Assembly: GCA_902564535.1 (NCBI GenBank)
Contig: CACFBG010000003.1
Span: forward strand, 1-64,000
Direction: 5' to 3'
Length of the DNA: 64,000 nt
Origin: an uncultured Prochlorococcus sp.
Lineage (GTDB): Bacteria; Cyanobacteriota; Cyanobacteriia; PCC-6307; Cyanobiaceae
A program made the translations under genes and the position numbers. Shown piece by piece: positions 7,425 through 16,225 of the stretch; position 1 is the first letter of the stretch; each line of letters opens with the position of its first letter. Under the pieces are notes generated by a model, which was given only the letters and a program-made list of their open reading frames with translations, ran no database searches and was not told the origin of the DNA.

Positions 7425-8870
7425 TTACAAAGGTGAGCTTAACAAAACTGCGGACTGAGCTCCTAATCTCATTTTTGATTTTTCAAACAAGCCCAATGAA
7501 AAGAAAAGCTTGCCAGAATGACTTGTAAGGTCAAAAGAAGATTTTCTATTACGATTAATAAATGCCCTTATACGACAATTTCGCAGTGAAGGATTATTCA
7601 TTTGATCTAAAACTCCAGAAATCACATCACTTCCTTCTACCTCCCAGGCGAATGGATACTCGCTCAAAGCAGTCAAGGTTCTTCTCATTTTCGCTAGAGA
7701 ACCAATAAAATTCTCTAGGTCTGAATTTTGGGACGAATCCCAAGGGAAAGCTTCTCTACATTTAGGTTCACTTCCTCCAGACAGCCCTCTTTCAGTTCCA
7801 TAATAGATACATGGAGCACCAGGTTGCAAAAATAATAGTAATAAGGATATTTTTAAGGCCTTAATATCTTCTCTTAAAGTATTTAATGCTCTAGGTACAT
7901 CATGACTATCTAAGAGGTTTAATTGACAATTATTTATATCTTTAGAATACCAAGAATATGTTTCATCTAAAACATCCAAATAACATTCACTATCAAGCTT
8001 TTTCAATGGATAAGAAGGGTTAGAATAAGTTTCTCTCAGTCTTTCGCCTGCAACCCAGGACAAGCTTGACCATCCAATTCTGTAATTCATCACCCCGTCA
8101 AATGCATCTCCTTTAAGCCAGGGTCTTGCATCGCCCCAAATCTCTCCCAGAATCCATACATCGGGATTTAATTCTTTAATATTTAAACGAAATTCCTTCC
8201 AGAAATCAATCGGTATTTCATCTGGAACATCTAACCTCCATCCATCTATGCCTTTCTCAATCCAAAATCTTGCAACGCTAATAATATATTTACGCACATT
8301 AACATTTCCATAATTAAATTTCGGCAAAGCTGCGTCATTCCACCAACATCTATAACCACAATCTTGTCGGGCCTTAGGATAAGGAATTAATGGCCATTTA
8401 TATACTTGGAACCAATTTAAATATGCTGAATCTTTTCCATTTTCGAGCAAATCATTAAACGCCCAAAAACCTCTTCCACAATGATTAAACACTCCATCTA
8501 AAATTATCTTCATTCCTCTTTGATGTAAATTTAAAATCAAATTCTCTAAAGCGATATTACCTCCAAGAATTGGATCAACATTAAAATAATCAGAGGTATG
8601 GTATCGATGATTAGCTGATGATAGGAAAATAGGGTTTAAATAGATGCATGTAATTCCCATATCTTGCAAATAATCCAAAACTTCTATAACTCCATATAAA
8701 TCTCCACCTTGAAAACCTTTTTGAGAAGGAATAGAACCCCATGGCTGGAGGTCAATGGCTTCTTGATGCTCAACACGCCCAGAGTTTTTAAAGCGATCAG
8801 GGAAAATCTGATAAACAACTGCATGAGAGACCCAAGAAGGATTCTCATAACAGTCAAGCTTCTTCATCAT
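7425..8870 (-). CDS. GH13 alpha-amylase family protein (neopullulanase/cyclomaltodextrinase-like)
   Basis: A 481-residue GH13 enzyme without a signal peptide, so cytoplasmic, probably acting on glycogen-derived maltodextrins. The catalytic blocks are all present: DGVFNH (125-130), GWRLDVPDE with nucleophile D214, LGEIWGDA with acid/base E243, and LLDSHDVPR with H323-D324. The start region (YQIFPDRFKNS, then FQGGDLYGV) resembles the neopullulanase/cyclomaltodextrinase group. The N-terminal dimerisation domain usual for that group is absent or very short. It is divergent from glpK with 53 bases between. Confidence 0.85.
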   Translation of the reverse strand: MMKKLDCYENPSWVSHAVVYQIFPDRFKNSGRVEHQEAIDLQPWGSIPSQKGFQGGDLYGVIEVLDYLQDMGITCIYLNPIFLSSANHRYHTSDYFNVDPILGGNIALENLILNLHQRGMKIILDGVFNHCGRGFWAFNDLLENGKDSAYLNWFQVYKWPLIPYPKARQDCGYRCWWNDAALPKFNYGNVNVRKYIISVARFWIEKGIDGWRLDVPDEIPIDFWKEFRLNIKELNPDVWILGEIWGDARPWLKGDAFDGVMNYRIGWSSLSWVAGERLRETYSNPSYPLKKLDSECYLDVLDETYSWYSKDINNCQLNLLDSHDVPRALNTLREDIKALKISLLLLFLQPGAPCIYYGTERGLSGGSEPKCREAFPWDSSQNSDLENFIGSLAKMRRTLTALSEYPFAWEVEGSDVISGVLDQMNNPSLRNCRIRAFINRNRKSSFDLTSHSGKLFFSLGLFEKSKMRLGAQSAVLLSSPL

Positions 8871-8923
8871 TCAATTTTGCATAACAACCAACCTATCGCT
8901 AGCAATAGGTAAAGATAAAAACC

Positions 8924-10429
8924 ATGGTTAATCAGACTCTCTTATTAGCCCTTGACCAAGGAACAAGCAGTTCTAGAGCAGCATTGTTCAATCTTCAAGG
9001 CGAACTAATAACTAGTTCAAGCCAGCCTCTTGCCATTGAGTATCCCGCTGATGGCTGGGTGCAGCAAGACCCAATGGCTATTTGGCACAGTCAATTGGAA
9101 GCAATGGCAAACCTGGAAAAACAAATTGGCAAAGAATCATGCCATAACGTCATAACTTGCGGCATTACAAATCAAAGAGAAACAACCATTCTTTGGAGAC
9201 GAAGCAATGGAAAGCCATGTTGTCCTGCAATAGTTTGGCAAGATGGAAGAACAGCTAATATTTGCAAGCAATGGAAAAATGAAGGTCTAGAACAAGAATG
9301 GAAACATAAAACGGGATTACTACTTGATCCCTATTTCAGCGCAAGCAAGATAAATTGGATGCTATTGAATGAACCTGAATCAAAAAGTGCTCTAGATGAT
9401 GGTGACCTTTGTTTTGGGACTGTTGAAAGCTGGATATTATGGCAACTCACCGGAGGAGTAAGTCACTACTCAGACATGAGTAATGCAAGCAGAACTCTTC
9501 TAATGGACATTGAGAAAAGAGTATGGGACGAAAGATTCTGCGATATCATTGGTCTCTCTCAAAATTCCTTACCAAGGCTTGTACCTTGTCGTGGGGATTT
9601 TGGAGTAATAAAAAATGGACTACCTTTTGCCGGAGTTAAGATAGAAGCACTATTAGGTGACCAACAATCAGCTACTTACGGACAACTTTGTCTAAAGAAA
9701 GGAGAAGCAAAATGTACCTATGGAACGGGAGCTTTTTTAGTTATTAATACTGAAGATAAAATACTTCGATCCAATGATGGACTGCTTAGTACCCTTGGTT
9801 GGACAAATGAAAAAGGTGACCCAACATATTGCCTTGAAGGCAGTCTATTTAATGCTGGCACTGTCGTTCAATGGTTACGCGATGGTTTAGGCATCATTAA
9901 TAAAGCGGAAGAAATCAATACCCTCGCCGAGAAAGTATCTTCCTCCGAAGGAGTTATGCTTGTTCCAGCATTTACTGGTTGGGGGACCCCATACTGGGAC
10001 CCTAATGCCAGGGGCCTTTTATTAGGTTTAACTAGAGATACAAAAAAAGAACATATTGCTCGAGCCGCTTTAGAAGGAATTGCCTTATCAGTTGCAACAT
10101 TAATTGATATTGCAGAAGCATCATTAAATCAATCATTAGGTGAGTTAGCTGTTGATGGAGGCGCTGCCGCCTCAGATCTCCTGTTACAGATGCAAGCAAA
10201 TACCACAGGGTTAATTGTTAGACGACCATCAAATCTAGAAAGCACTGCAAGAGGAGTTGCCTTGCTAGCAGGCCAGCAAGCCAAGGTCGTTCCAAATCTT
10301 GATAATCTAATTTCGACAAGGAAAGAAAACGAAAGATTGTTTAAACCTCAAGTAGATGCAGAATGTAGGAAGATCTTCAAAGAGAAATGGAACGAAGCCG
10401 TTCAAAGAAGTCTAAATTGGCATGAATAA
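8924..10429 (+). CDS. glpK: Glycerol kinase
   Basis: FGGY-family kinase (501 residues) that phosphorylates glycerol to sn-glycerol-3-phosphate with ATP. The N-terminal phosphate-1 loop LALDQGTSSSRA is intact, as are TNQRETTILW, the TYGTGAFLV phosphate-2 region and the C-terminal DGGAAASDLLLQMQA block. Length matches bacterial GlpK. It overlaps glpD by 8 bases, which indicates one operon. The divergent neighbour is a GH13 amylase. No GlpF-like uptake gene is visible here, so glycerol may come from lipid turnover or passive entry. Confidence 0.95.
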   Translation: MVNQTLLLALDQGTSSSRAALFNLQGELITSSSQPLAIEYPADGWVQQDPMAIWHSQLEAMANLEKQIGKESCHNVITCGITNQRETTILWRRSNGKPCCPAIVWQDGRTANICKQWKNEGLEQEWKHKTGLLLDPYFSASKINWMLLNEPESKSALDDGDLCFGTVESWILWQLTGGVSHYSDMSNASRTLLMDIEKRVWDERFCDIIGLSQNSLPRLVPCRGDFGVIKNGLPFAGVKIEALLGDQQSATYGQLCLKKGEAKCTYGTGAFLVINTEDKILRSNDGLLSTLGWTNEKGDPTYCLEGSLFNAGTVVQWLRDGLGIINKAEEINTLAEKVSSSEGVMLVPAFTGWGTPYWDPNARGLLLGLTRDTKKEHIARAALEGIALSVATLIDIAEASLNQSLGELAVDGGAAASDLLLQMQANTTGLIVRRPSNLESTARGVALLAGQQAKVVPNLDNLISTRKENERLFKPQVDAECRKIFKEKWNEAVQRSLNWHE

Positions 10430-11987
10430 TCAAAAGAATTTTGATCTTGTAATAATAGGAGCAGGAGCGAATGGTAGTTCTATAGCTTTAGAAGCATCAA
10501 AAAGAGGCCTAAAAGTAGCATTACTTGATGCTGGAGATATAGCTAGTGGATCTAGTTGTAGAAGCACAAAACTACTACATGGAGGAGTTAGATATCTAGA
10601 ACTTGCATTTAAAAAATTTGATCTTTCTCAACTTAATTTAGTTAAAGAAGCCCTCAATGAAAGAGGATATTGGATTAAAAAAGCACCTTTCCTTGCTCAT
10701 CAACTCGAGTTAGCCATTCCTAGTGAAAATTGTTTTAGCAAAGCCTATTTTGGGAGTGGTTTACGTGTATATGACTACCTATCTGGAGATAAAGGCATTG
10801 CAAATAGTAGAACTCTCTCTTCAAAAGATATGGGTCAATTCTTTCCAAAGCTTAAAACGTACTCTCATGGAGGAGTGGCTTACAGCGATGGACAATTTAA
10901 TGATGCAAGGCTGAATTTATTAATGGCTCTAACCGCAGAAAAATTAGGTGCCTTAATTTTAAACCACTGCAAAGTAATTGATTTTGCATATACAAAGGAA
11001 GGGAAGTTAAAAGGTGTTGTCACTTCAGATTTAAATGGAGTGAATCAATTTATAGGGGCTAGGTTAGTTGTAAATGCAACTGGAATCTATTCAGATCACA
11101 TTCGAAATAAAGTTGATCAAAATGTCAATTCAAGAATTGTTATTAGTAGGGGAGTTCATATTGTGACAGCAGAAAATCTATGTCCTCTAAATAAAGGTAT
11201 TCTATTGCCTTCAACAGATGATGGGAGAGTATTATTCATACTTCCTTTTTATGGAAAAACTCTAATTGGAACAACTGATATTCAATGTTCTATTCAAGAA
11301 GCAAAATCTCCCTCTAAAGAGGAAGAGGATTATTTATTAAATCACGTGAAAAGGTTATTCCCAAACCTAACAAATTATCACTTTACAAGTAGCTGGGCTG
11401 GAGGAAGGCCGCTATTAAAACCTAAGAATTCTCGCACTAGCAGCCAAATAGTCAGAGAGCATGAAATAGAAATTCTTCCGTGTGGGCTAATTAGTGCTAT
11501 GGGAGGCAAATGGACCACATGTAGAAAAATCGCGCTAGATACTATAAACGCAATTGAAACCGAGCTAGGACAAAGCCTCCCAGATCCAAAGGAAATTGAT
11601 CTAATAGGCTCACAAAATAACGCTTCTATGACTAAACAGCTATTACAAAAGCAATCTTTTGCCTTAAGAGACAAGCTTCCTACAACGGATTTAATTGAGA
11701 AGCAAATAGTCCATTTACAATCCAAATATGGGCTTGAAGCACTTAAAATTGTAGGGAAGAGCACTCTAAAGCAACTAGAGCCACTTAGTCCCATTATGCC
11801 TATATGTACTGCAGAGATCATTCAAGATATAGCTCATGAACATGCCAAAACCCCAACAGATATATTGGCGAGACGCAATAGGCTAGCAATGGTAGATATT
11901 AAAGAAGCTGAAAGAATCCTCCCAATCGTTCAGAATCTTTTAGCTGAAAGAACATACTCTACAGAAGCGATTGATCTTGAGAAGTAA
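10422..11987 (+). CDS. glpD: FAD-dependent glycerol-3-phosphate dehydrogenase
   Basis: A 521-residue membrane-associated flavoprotein. It oxidises glycerol-3-phosphate to dihydroxyacetone phosphate and passes electrons to the quinone pool. The FAD-binding fingerprint DLVIIGAGANGSSIALEA is at residues 9-26. SSCRSTKLLHGGVRYLE follows near 44-60, and a C-terminal DAO domain holds AMGGKWTTCRK. The start codon lies within the end of glpK. The pair should let the cell bring glycerol into lower glycolysis. Confidence 0.94.
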   Translation: MNNQKNFDLVIIGAGANGSSIALEASKRGLKVALLDAGDIASGSSCRSTKLLHGGVRYLELAFKKFDLSQLNLVKEALNERGYWIKKAPFLAHQLELAIPSENCFSKAYFGSGLRVYDYLSGDKGIANSRTLSSKDMGQFFPKLKTYSHGGVAYSDGQFNDARLNLLMALTAEKLGALILNHCKVIDFAYTKEGKLKGVVTSDLNGVNQFIGARLVVNATGIYSDHIRNKVDQNVNSRIVISRGVHIVTAENLCPLNKGILLPSTDDGRVLFILPFYGKTLIGTTDIQCSIQEAKSPSKEEEDYLLNHVKRLFPNLTNYHFTSSWAGGRPLLKPKNSRTSSQIVREHEIEILPCGLISAMGGKWTTCRKIALDTINAIETELGQSLPDPKEIDLIGSQNNASMTKQLLQKQSFALRDKLPTTDLIEKQIVHLQSKYGLEALKIVGKSTLKQLEPLSPIMPICTAEIIQDIAHEHAKTPTDILARRNRLAMVDIKEAERILPIVQNLLAERTYSTEAIDLEK

Positions 11988-11993
11988 GCAATA

Positions 11994-13676
11994 TCAAGAG
12001 TCTTTCATCGGAGAATTTGATTGTACCAATGCCTCGTCAACCTCTCCAATTAACCACCAACTAAAACCATAAGAAGGCAAATAAATAAACCAATTATCAT
12101 TTGCCTGAGGATATTCAGCACCCCAAATCACTTCTCGAGTACGGGAGCCTTCCCATTGACTCAAATCCAAATAGAGTGAAGTCCCTGCTGCTGAAAGATT
12201 TGCCGCTACTAATACGGTCATAGTCTCATTAGAACGAACAAAAGCTAAAACACTAGGGTGAGACGACTCCAACAGTTGAAAATCTCCATTCCTTAACGCC
12301 GGCAATAAGCGACGACAAGTAAGCATACGTCTATGCCAATTCAACAAAGAACCTGGTAGCTCTTTTTGTACTTCCACATTAATAACTCTGTAGTCATAGC
12401 CAGGAGCTGTTATAGGAGGTAGCACAAGCAACGGATCGGGAGCAGAAGAGAATCCACCATTTCTAAGAGGAGTCCAAGCCATAGGTGTGCGATTAGGATC
12501 TCGATCTCTTAACCCAGGCCAATCTCCCATTCCCAGTTCATCGCCATAGTAAAGACAAGGCATTCCGGGCAGACTATATAAAAGTGCATGCATCAACCGA
12601 TTAGCTCTTGGGTCTCCATTTAAGAGAGGAGCCAATCGTCTATTTATCCCCCAATTCAGCCAATGACCATGACCTTGATGCAATCCAGCTCGAATCATCT
12701 TGACGACCTCTTCGGAGACCAAATGACCATCTCCTAACCACAATTCATCATGATTTCGGAGAGGCAAAGCCCAAGAACATTCTGGAGCTACCTGCTGGGC
12801 TTCACAAATTGCATCGCTGAGCAAGTGAATACTTCCACTTGCTATTGCAGCAAAAAGATGAGCTGTCAGCGCAAAATTAAACGCACCATGTAACTCATCA
12901 TTTACAAGGTATTTAGAAGCTTCATTAACAGGTTGAATTGCCTCAGCTATAAGCAAAATATCTTTACCACTTTCATCTACACGCTTACGAATTTTTTTTA
13001 AAAATGAATGTGTTTCCTTTAACCCTTCACAACGGGTTCCTTCTTCCTCAAACAAAAATGGAACAGCATCTAAACGAAATCCATCAACCCCTCTTTGGAT
13101 CCAAAAATCCACCACTTCAAGCATTTGCTCTTGAACCCAAGGGTTCTCGTAATTGAGATCAGGTTGATTTCTTAAAAATCTATGAAAGTAATACTGCTTA
13201 GCAACGTCATCCCACTCCCAATTAGAAGTCTCAAAGTTCCGGAACAAAACCGGTGCATCTCTATAACGACTTCGATCATCACTCCATACATAGACTTCTC
13301 TCTCAGTGCTTCCCTTAGGAGCCCATCTTGCACGTTGAAACCATGGGTGAAGGTGGCTAGTGTGATTAAGTACCAAGTCAAGGATGACGCGCATCCCATG
13401 GCTATGGGCAGCTATCAGAAAACGATGAAAACCAGCCAAATCGCCCAACTCAGGGTGAATATTCTTAAAATCAGTAATGTCATAACCTCCATCCTGCAAA
13501 GGGGATGGATAAATAGGTGTCAACCAAATTGCCTCCACTCCAAGCCATCGGAGATAACCAAGACGGCTTGTAAGCCCTTGGAGATCACCAATCCCGTCTC
13601 CGTTTCCATCAGAGAAACTCCGTGGGATCAATTGATAAACAATCGCTCCCTTCCACCAACAGTCTTTTTCAGACAT
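11994..13676 (-). CDS. GH13 trehalose synthase-like enzyme (maltose glucosyltransferase type)
   Basis: A 560-residue cytoplasmic GH13 enzyme. The opening KGAIVYQLIPRSFSDGNGDG and the PSPLQDGGYDITD loop match the TreS group (GH13_16), as does the PWFQRAR...YVWSDDRSRY stretch. Catalytic residues are nucleophile D203 (FRLDAVP), acid/base E245 (IAEAIQP) and H309-D310. TreS interconverts maltose and trehalose, so a link to disaccharide osmolytes fits the neighbourhood. Related sucrose isomerases and alpha-glucosidases cannot be excluded. It converges on glpD with only six bases between. Confidence 0.8.
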   Translation of the reverse strand: MSEKDCWWKGAIVYQLIPRSFSDGNGDGIGDLQGLTSRLGYLRWLGVEAIWLTPIYPSPLQDGGYDITDFKNIHPELGDLAGFHRFLIAAHSHGMRVILDLVLNHTSHLHPWFQRARWAPKGSTEREVYVWSDDRSRYRDAPVLFRNFETSNWEWDDVAKQYYFHRFLRNQPDLNYENPWVQEQMLEVVDFWIQRGVDGFRLDAVPFLFEEEGTRCEGLKETHSFLKKIRKRVDESGKDILLIAEAIQPVNEASKYLVNDELHGAFNFALTAHLFAAIASGSIHLLSDAICEAQQVAPECSWALPLRNHDELWLGDGHLVSEEVVKMIRAGLHQGHGHWLNWGINRRLAPLLNGDPRANRLMHALLYSLPGMPCLYYGDELGMGDWPGLRDRDPNRTPMAWTPLRNGGFSSAPDPLLVLPPITAPGYDYRVINVEVQKELPGSLLNWHRRMLTCRRLLPALRNGDFQLLESSHPSVLAFVRSNETMTVLVAANLSAAGTSLYLDLSQWEGSRTREVIWGAEYPQANDNWFIYLPSYGFSWWLIGEVDEALVQSNSPMKDS

Positions 13677-13716
13677 CAGTTCCTTCCTTCCTCTTAACTG
13701 CTAGACAAACCTTGCG

Positions 13717-15111
13717 ATGTCGTCAGCACTTTTAGTAAAAAAAAATTTACGATTTAACGATCTTCGTTCAGAAGTTTTAACTGGGGGAAGCAAATCAGAG
13801 CATTGGAGAAGGTTCCAATTAGGAAAAATACACAAGCTTCTTGATAATCACGAATCGGACATACTTTTTGCATTACAGGCTGATTTAGGGAAGCCTTCGA
13901 CCGAAGCAATGATCGAAATCATTGCACTAAAACAAGAGTTGAAGCTTGCGAATCGCAACCTCAAAAAGTGGATGCGCCCTAAGGCCGTAAATATTCCAAT
14001 ATCCCTAAGGCCAGGAGAAGCAACATTAAGACTTGAACCACTTGGCTGTGTCTTAATAATTGGGCCATGGAATTATCCCTTTTCTTTAACAATTCAACCC
14101 CTCATAAGTGCTTTTGCAGCAGGTAATACTGCTGTTCTTAAACCCTCTGAGAATTCTCCAAATACATCAAGATTAATAGCAAATTTGTTTAAATCCTATT
14201 TTCCAGAAAACATTGTACAAGTATTTGAAGGAGACAAAGATGTTGCAAAAACCTTACTTGAATATCCATTTGATCACGTTTTCTTTACAGGCAGTACAAG
14301 TATTGGGCAAAAAGTTTTAGAGGCCGCTTCCAAGCATTTATCACCAGTCACTCTTGAGCTAGGGGGCAAGAGCCCTGTTTTAATTCTCAAAGGCTCAGAT
14401 CTTGAAGTAGCAGCAAGACGAATTCTCTGGGGTAAAGGTCTAAATTCAGGTCAAACATGCCTAGCCCCAAATCACCTGCTCATTCAAGAAAGCATTAAAG
14501 AACCTTTCCTAAAGGAAATAAAAAAAGCTTTTTTAGACTTCTATGGGCCTAACCCTATTAATTCAAATGACCTCGCTCAAATAATCAATGATGTTCAATT
14601 TTTAAGACTTGTAAAATTGCTTGATGGAGCTCGAGAGAAAAATCAGATTTTATTTGGAGGAGAAATTAATCGAGCAAAGCGTTTAATAACCCCTGCACTA
14701 ATAAAAGTAGACATTGATAATGACCCAATACTTCAAGATGAAATATTTGGACCTTTACTGCCTATTTCAACATTTTCAAATTTTTCAGATGCTATTAAAT
14801 CAATAAACAAGGATTCTAGCCCTCTAGCAATTTATATGTTTGGAGGAAGTCAAGAGGAACAAAAACAACTCATAAAACAAACTCGCTCAGGAGGTATTTG
14901 TTTTAACGATGTAATTATGCAAGCTGGAATCCCTGAAATGCCCTTTGGAGGAGTTGGGCAAAGTGGAATGGGCAGATACCATGGCTTCGCAGGATTTCAA
15001 ACTTTCTCTAATGAAAGATCTGTATTAAAAAGACCATTCTGGCTTGATTTCAAATTAAGATATCCTCCATATAAATTAAATTTAGATTTACTCAAGAAAC
15101 TTTTGAGCTGA
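13717..15111 (+). CDS. Aldehyde dehydrogenase (class 3-like)
   Basis: A 464-residue NAD(P)-dependent aldehyde dehydrogenase. The catalytic set is present: N119 in PWNYP, the general base E214 in TLELGGKSP, and the nucleophile C248 in GQTCLAP. An FTGST cofactor motif is at about 190-194. The length and the PWNYPFSLT motif fit the fatty/aromatic aldehyde group (ALDH3). A hydrophobic C-terminal tail typical of membrane ALDH3 is not obvious. The substrate is unknown. It is divergent from the TreS-like gene. Confidence 0.9.
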   Translation: MSSALLVKKNLRFNDLRSEVLTGGSKSEHWRRFQLGKIHKLLDNHESDILFALQADLGKPSTEAMIEIIALKQELKLANRNLKKWMRPKAVNIPISLRPGEATLRLEPLGCVLIIGPWNYPFSLTIQPLISAFAAGNTAVLKPSENSPNTSRLIANLFKSYFPENIVQVFEGDKDVAKTLLEYPFDHVFFTGSTSIGQKVLEAASKHLSPVTLELGGKSPVLILKGSDLEVAARRILWGKGLNSGQTCLAPNHLLIQESIKEPFLKEIKKAFLDFYGPNPINSNDLAQIINDVQFLRLVKLLDGAREKNQILFGGEINRAKRLITPALIKVDIDNDPILQDEIFGPLLPISTFSNFSDAIKSINKDSSPLAIYMFGGSQEEQKQLIKQTRSGGICFNDVIMQAGIPEMPFGGVGQSGMGRYHGFAGFQTFSNERSVLKRPFWLDFKLRYPPYKLNLDLLKKLLS

Positions 15112-15196
15112 TGTGGAAACCTATCCTTTAAAAATAAATATAATTTCTGGCACTTTGCCAAAACGGGCTTATTGTTTTCAAAGATATACGTAAGGC

Positions 15197-16210
15197 ATGC
15201 AAAGATTACTTGCTGCAGCAATTACTTTCTCAGCTATAAATCCTGTCTACGTCATGGCATCGACAGTAATAGTTGAAGCTGGGGATACTCTTTCCGATAT
15301 AGCGCAAAGAAACAATGTCACTTTAACTGAATTAATAAGAGTTAATAGGATTCAAGACTCCAACGAACTTACAATAGGTCAAAAGATATTAATACCTAAT
15401 TCTAATGCCAAAATAACTACCAAGTCAATCAATTATAATATAATCAAAGGAGATACTTTAAATAGTATAGCCAAACAATTTGGGACTACTGAGAAGGAAT
15501 TAATCAAGCTAAATCAAATAGAAAATTCCAACTATTTATTCGAAGGACAAGTCTTACAAATACCAGTAAATAACAAAAAGCTTAAACCAAATAACGTAAT
15601 TCATACAGTGATTGCTGGTGACACTCTAGCTGAGATATCAATAACTTACAATTCTAATAGCCAAGAGATTTCAAGGGTCAATAATCTCAAAGATCCGAAT
15701 AGTCTTTTCCCAGGCCAAAAACTTAAAATTCCTACAAGCAAAAAAATCAATTCAGCAATAAATGCCTCAAGGGCGAATTATCACATCTTATCTGAAGGTG
15801 ACACTTTATTTAGTATAGCCAGTACATATCAAGTTCCATTAGAAACAATTTTAAAGCTGAACAAAATTAGCAATCCAGATCAATTAGATATTGGAACTAA
15901 GGTTCGTTTAAGAAATAAAACCTCTTCAAATAAAATAAGAATTTCAAATCAAAGAAAGAGTAAGAAGGAACCTGAATGGAGAACATATGGCCCTCTAAAG
16001 ATTAACTGGTCTAGTTGGAAACCCTTAGGAGGAAGTTTTGTTACCCCAACTCTTAACAAAGATGGTAAGGCTTTATATCTAGCTATTAATTGCAATGCAA
16101 AAAAAATAAATGCCACTGGTCCAAATGGGACATGGAAGAATTGGATTAAACCCATTGATAAGTTTGAGCATGATCTAATTAAAGATCTTTGCAAAGACAA
16201 AAGAAGTTAA
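15197..16210 (+). CDS. Secreted LysM-repeat protein
   Basis: A 337-residue exported protein with a signal peptide (MQRLLAAAITFSAINPVYVMA, cleavage near 21-22). Four LysM peptidoglycan-binding repeats lie at about 23-67, 78-123, 134-179 and 194-238; each has the GDTL core. A basic linker and an unrecognised C-terminal domain of about 90 residues follow (WRTYGPLKINWSSW and NCNAKKINATGPNGTW). No peptidase domain such as M23 is seen, so a structural or anchoring wall role is more likely than lysis. It converges on recQ with 15 bases between. Confidence 0.88.
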   Translation: MQRLLAAAITFSAINPVYVMASTVIVEAGDTLSDIAQRNNVTLTELIRVNRIQDSNELTIGQKILIPNSNAKITTKSINYNIIKGDTLNSIAKQFGTTEKELIKLNQIENSNYLFEGQVLQIPVNNKKLKPNNVIHTVIAGDTLAEISITYNSNSQEISRVNNLKDPNSLFPGQKLKIPTSKKINSAINASRANYHILSEGDTLFSIASTYQVPLETILKLNKISNPDQLDIGTKVRLRNKTSSNKIRISNQRKSKKEPEWRTYGPLKINWSSWKPLGGSFVTPTLNKDGKALYLAINCNAKKINATGPNGTWKNWIKPIDKFEHDLIKDLCKDKRS

Positions 16211-16225
16211 TTACTTCAAACAAAA

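Noticed and set aside
11378-11821. 147-codon minus-strand frame
   Set aside because: Antisense shadow of glpD; no recognisable protein features.
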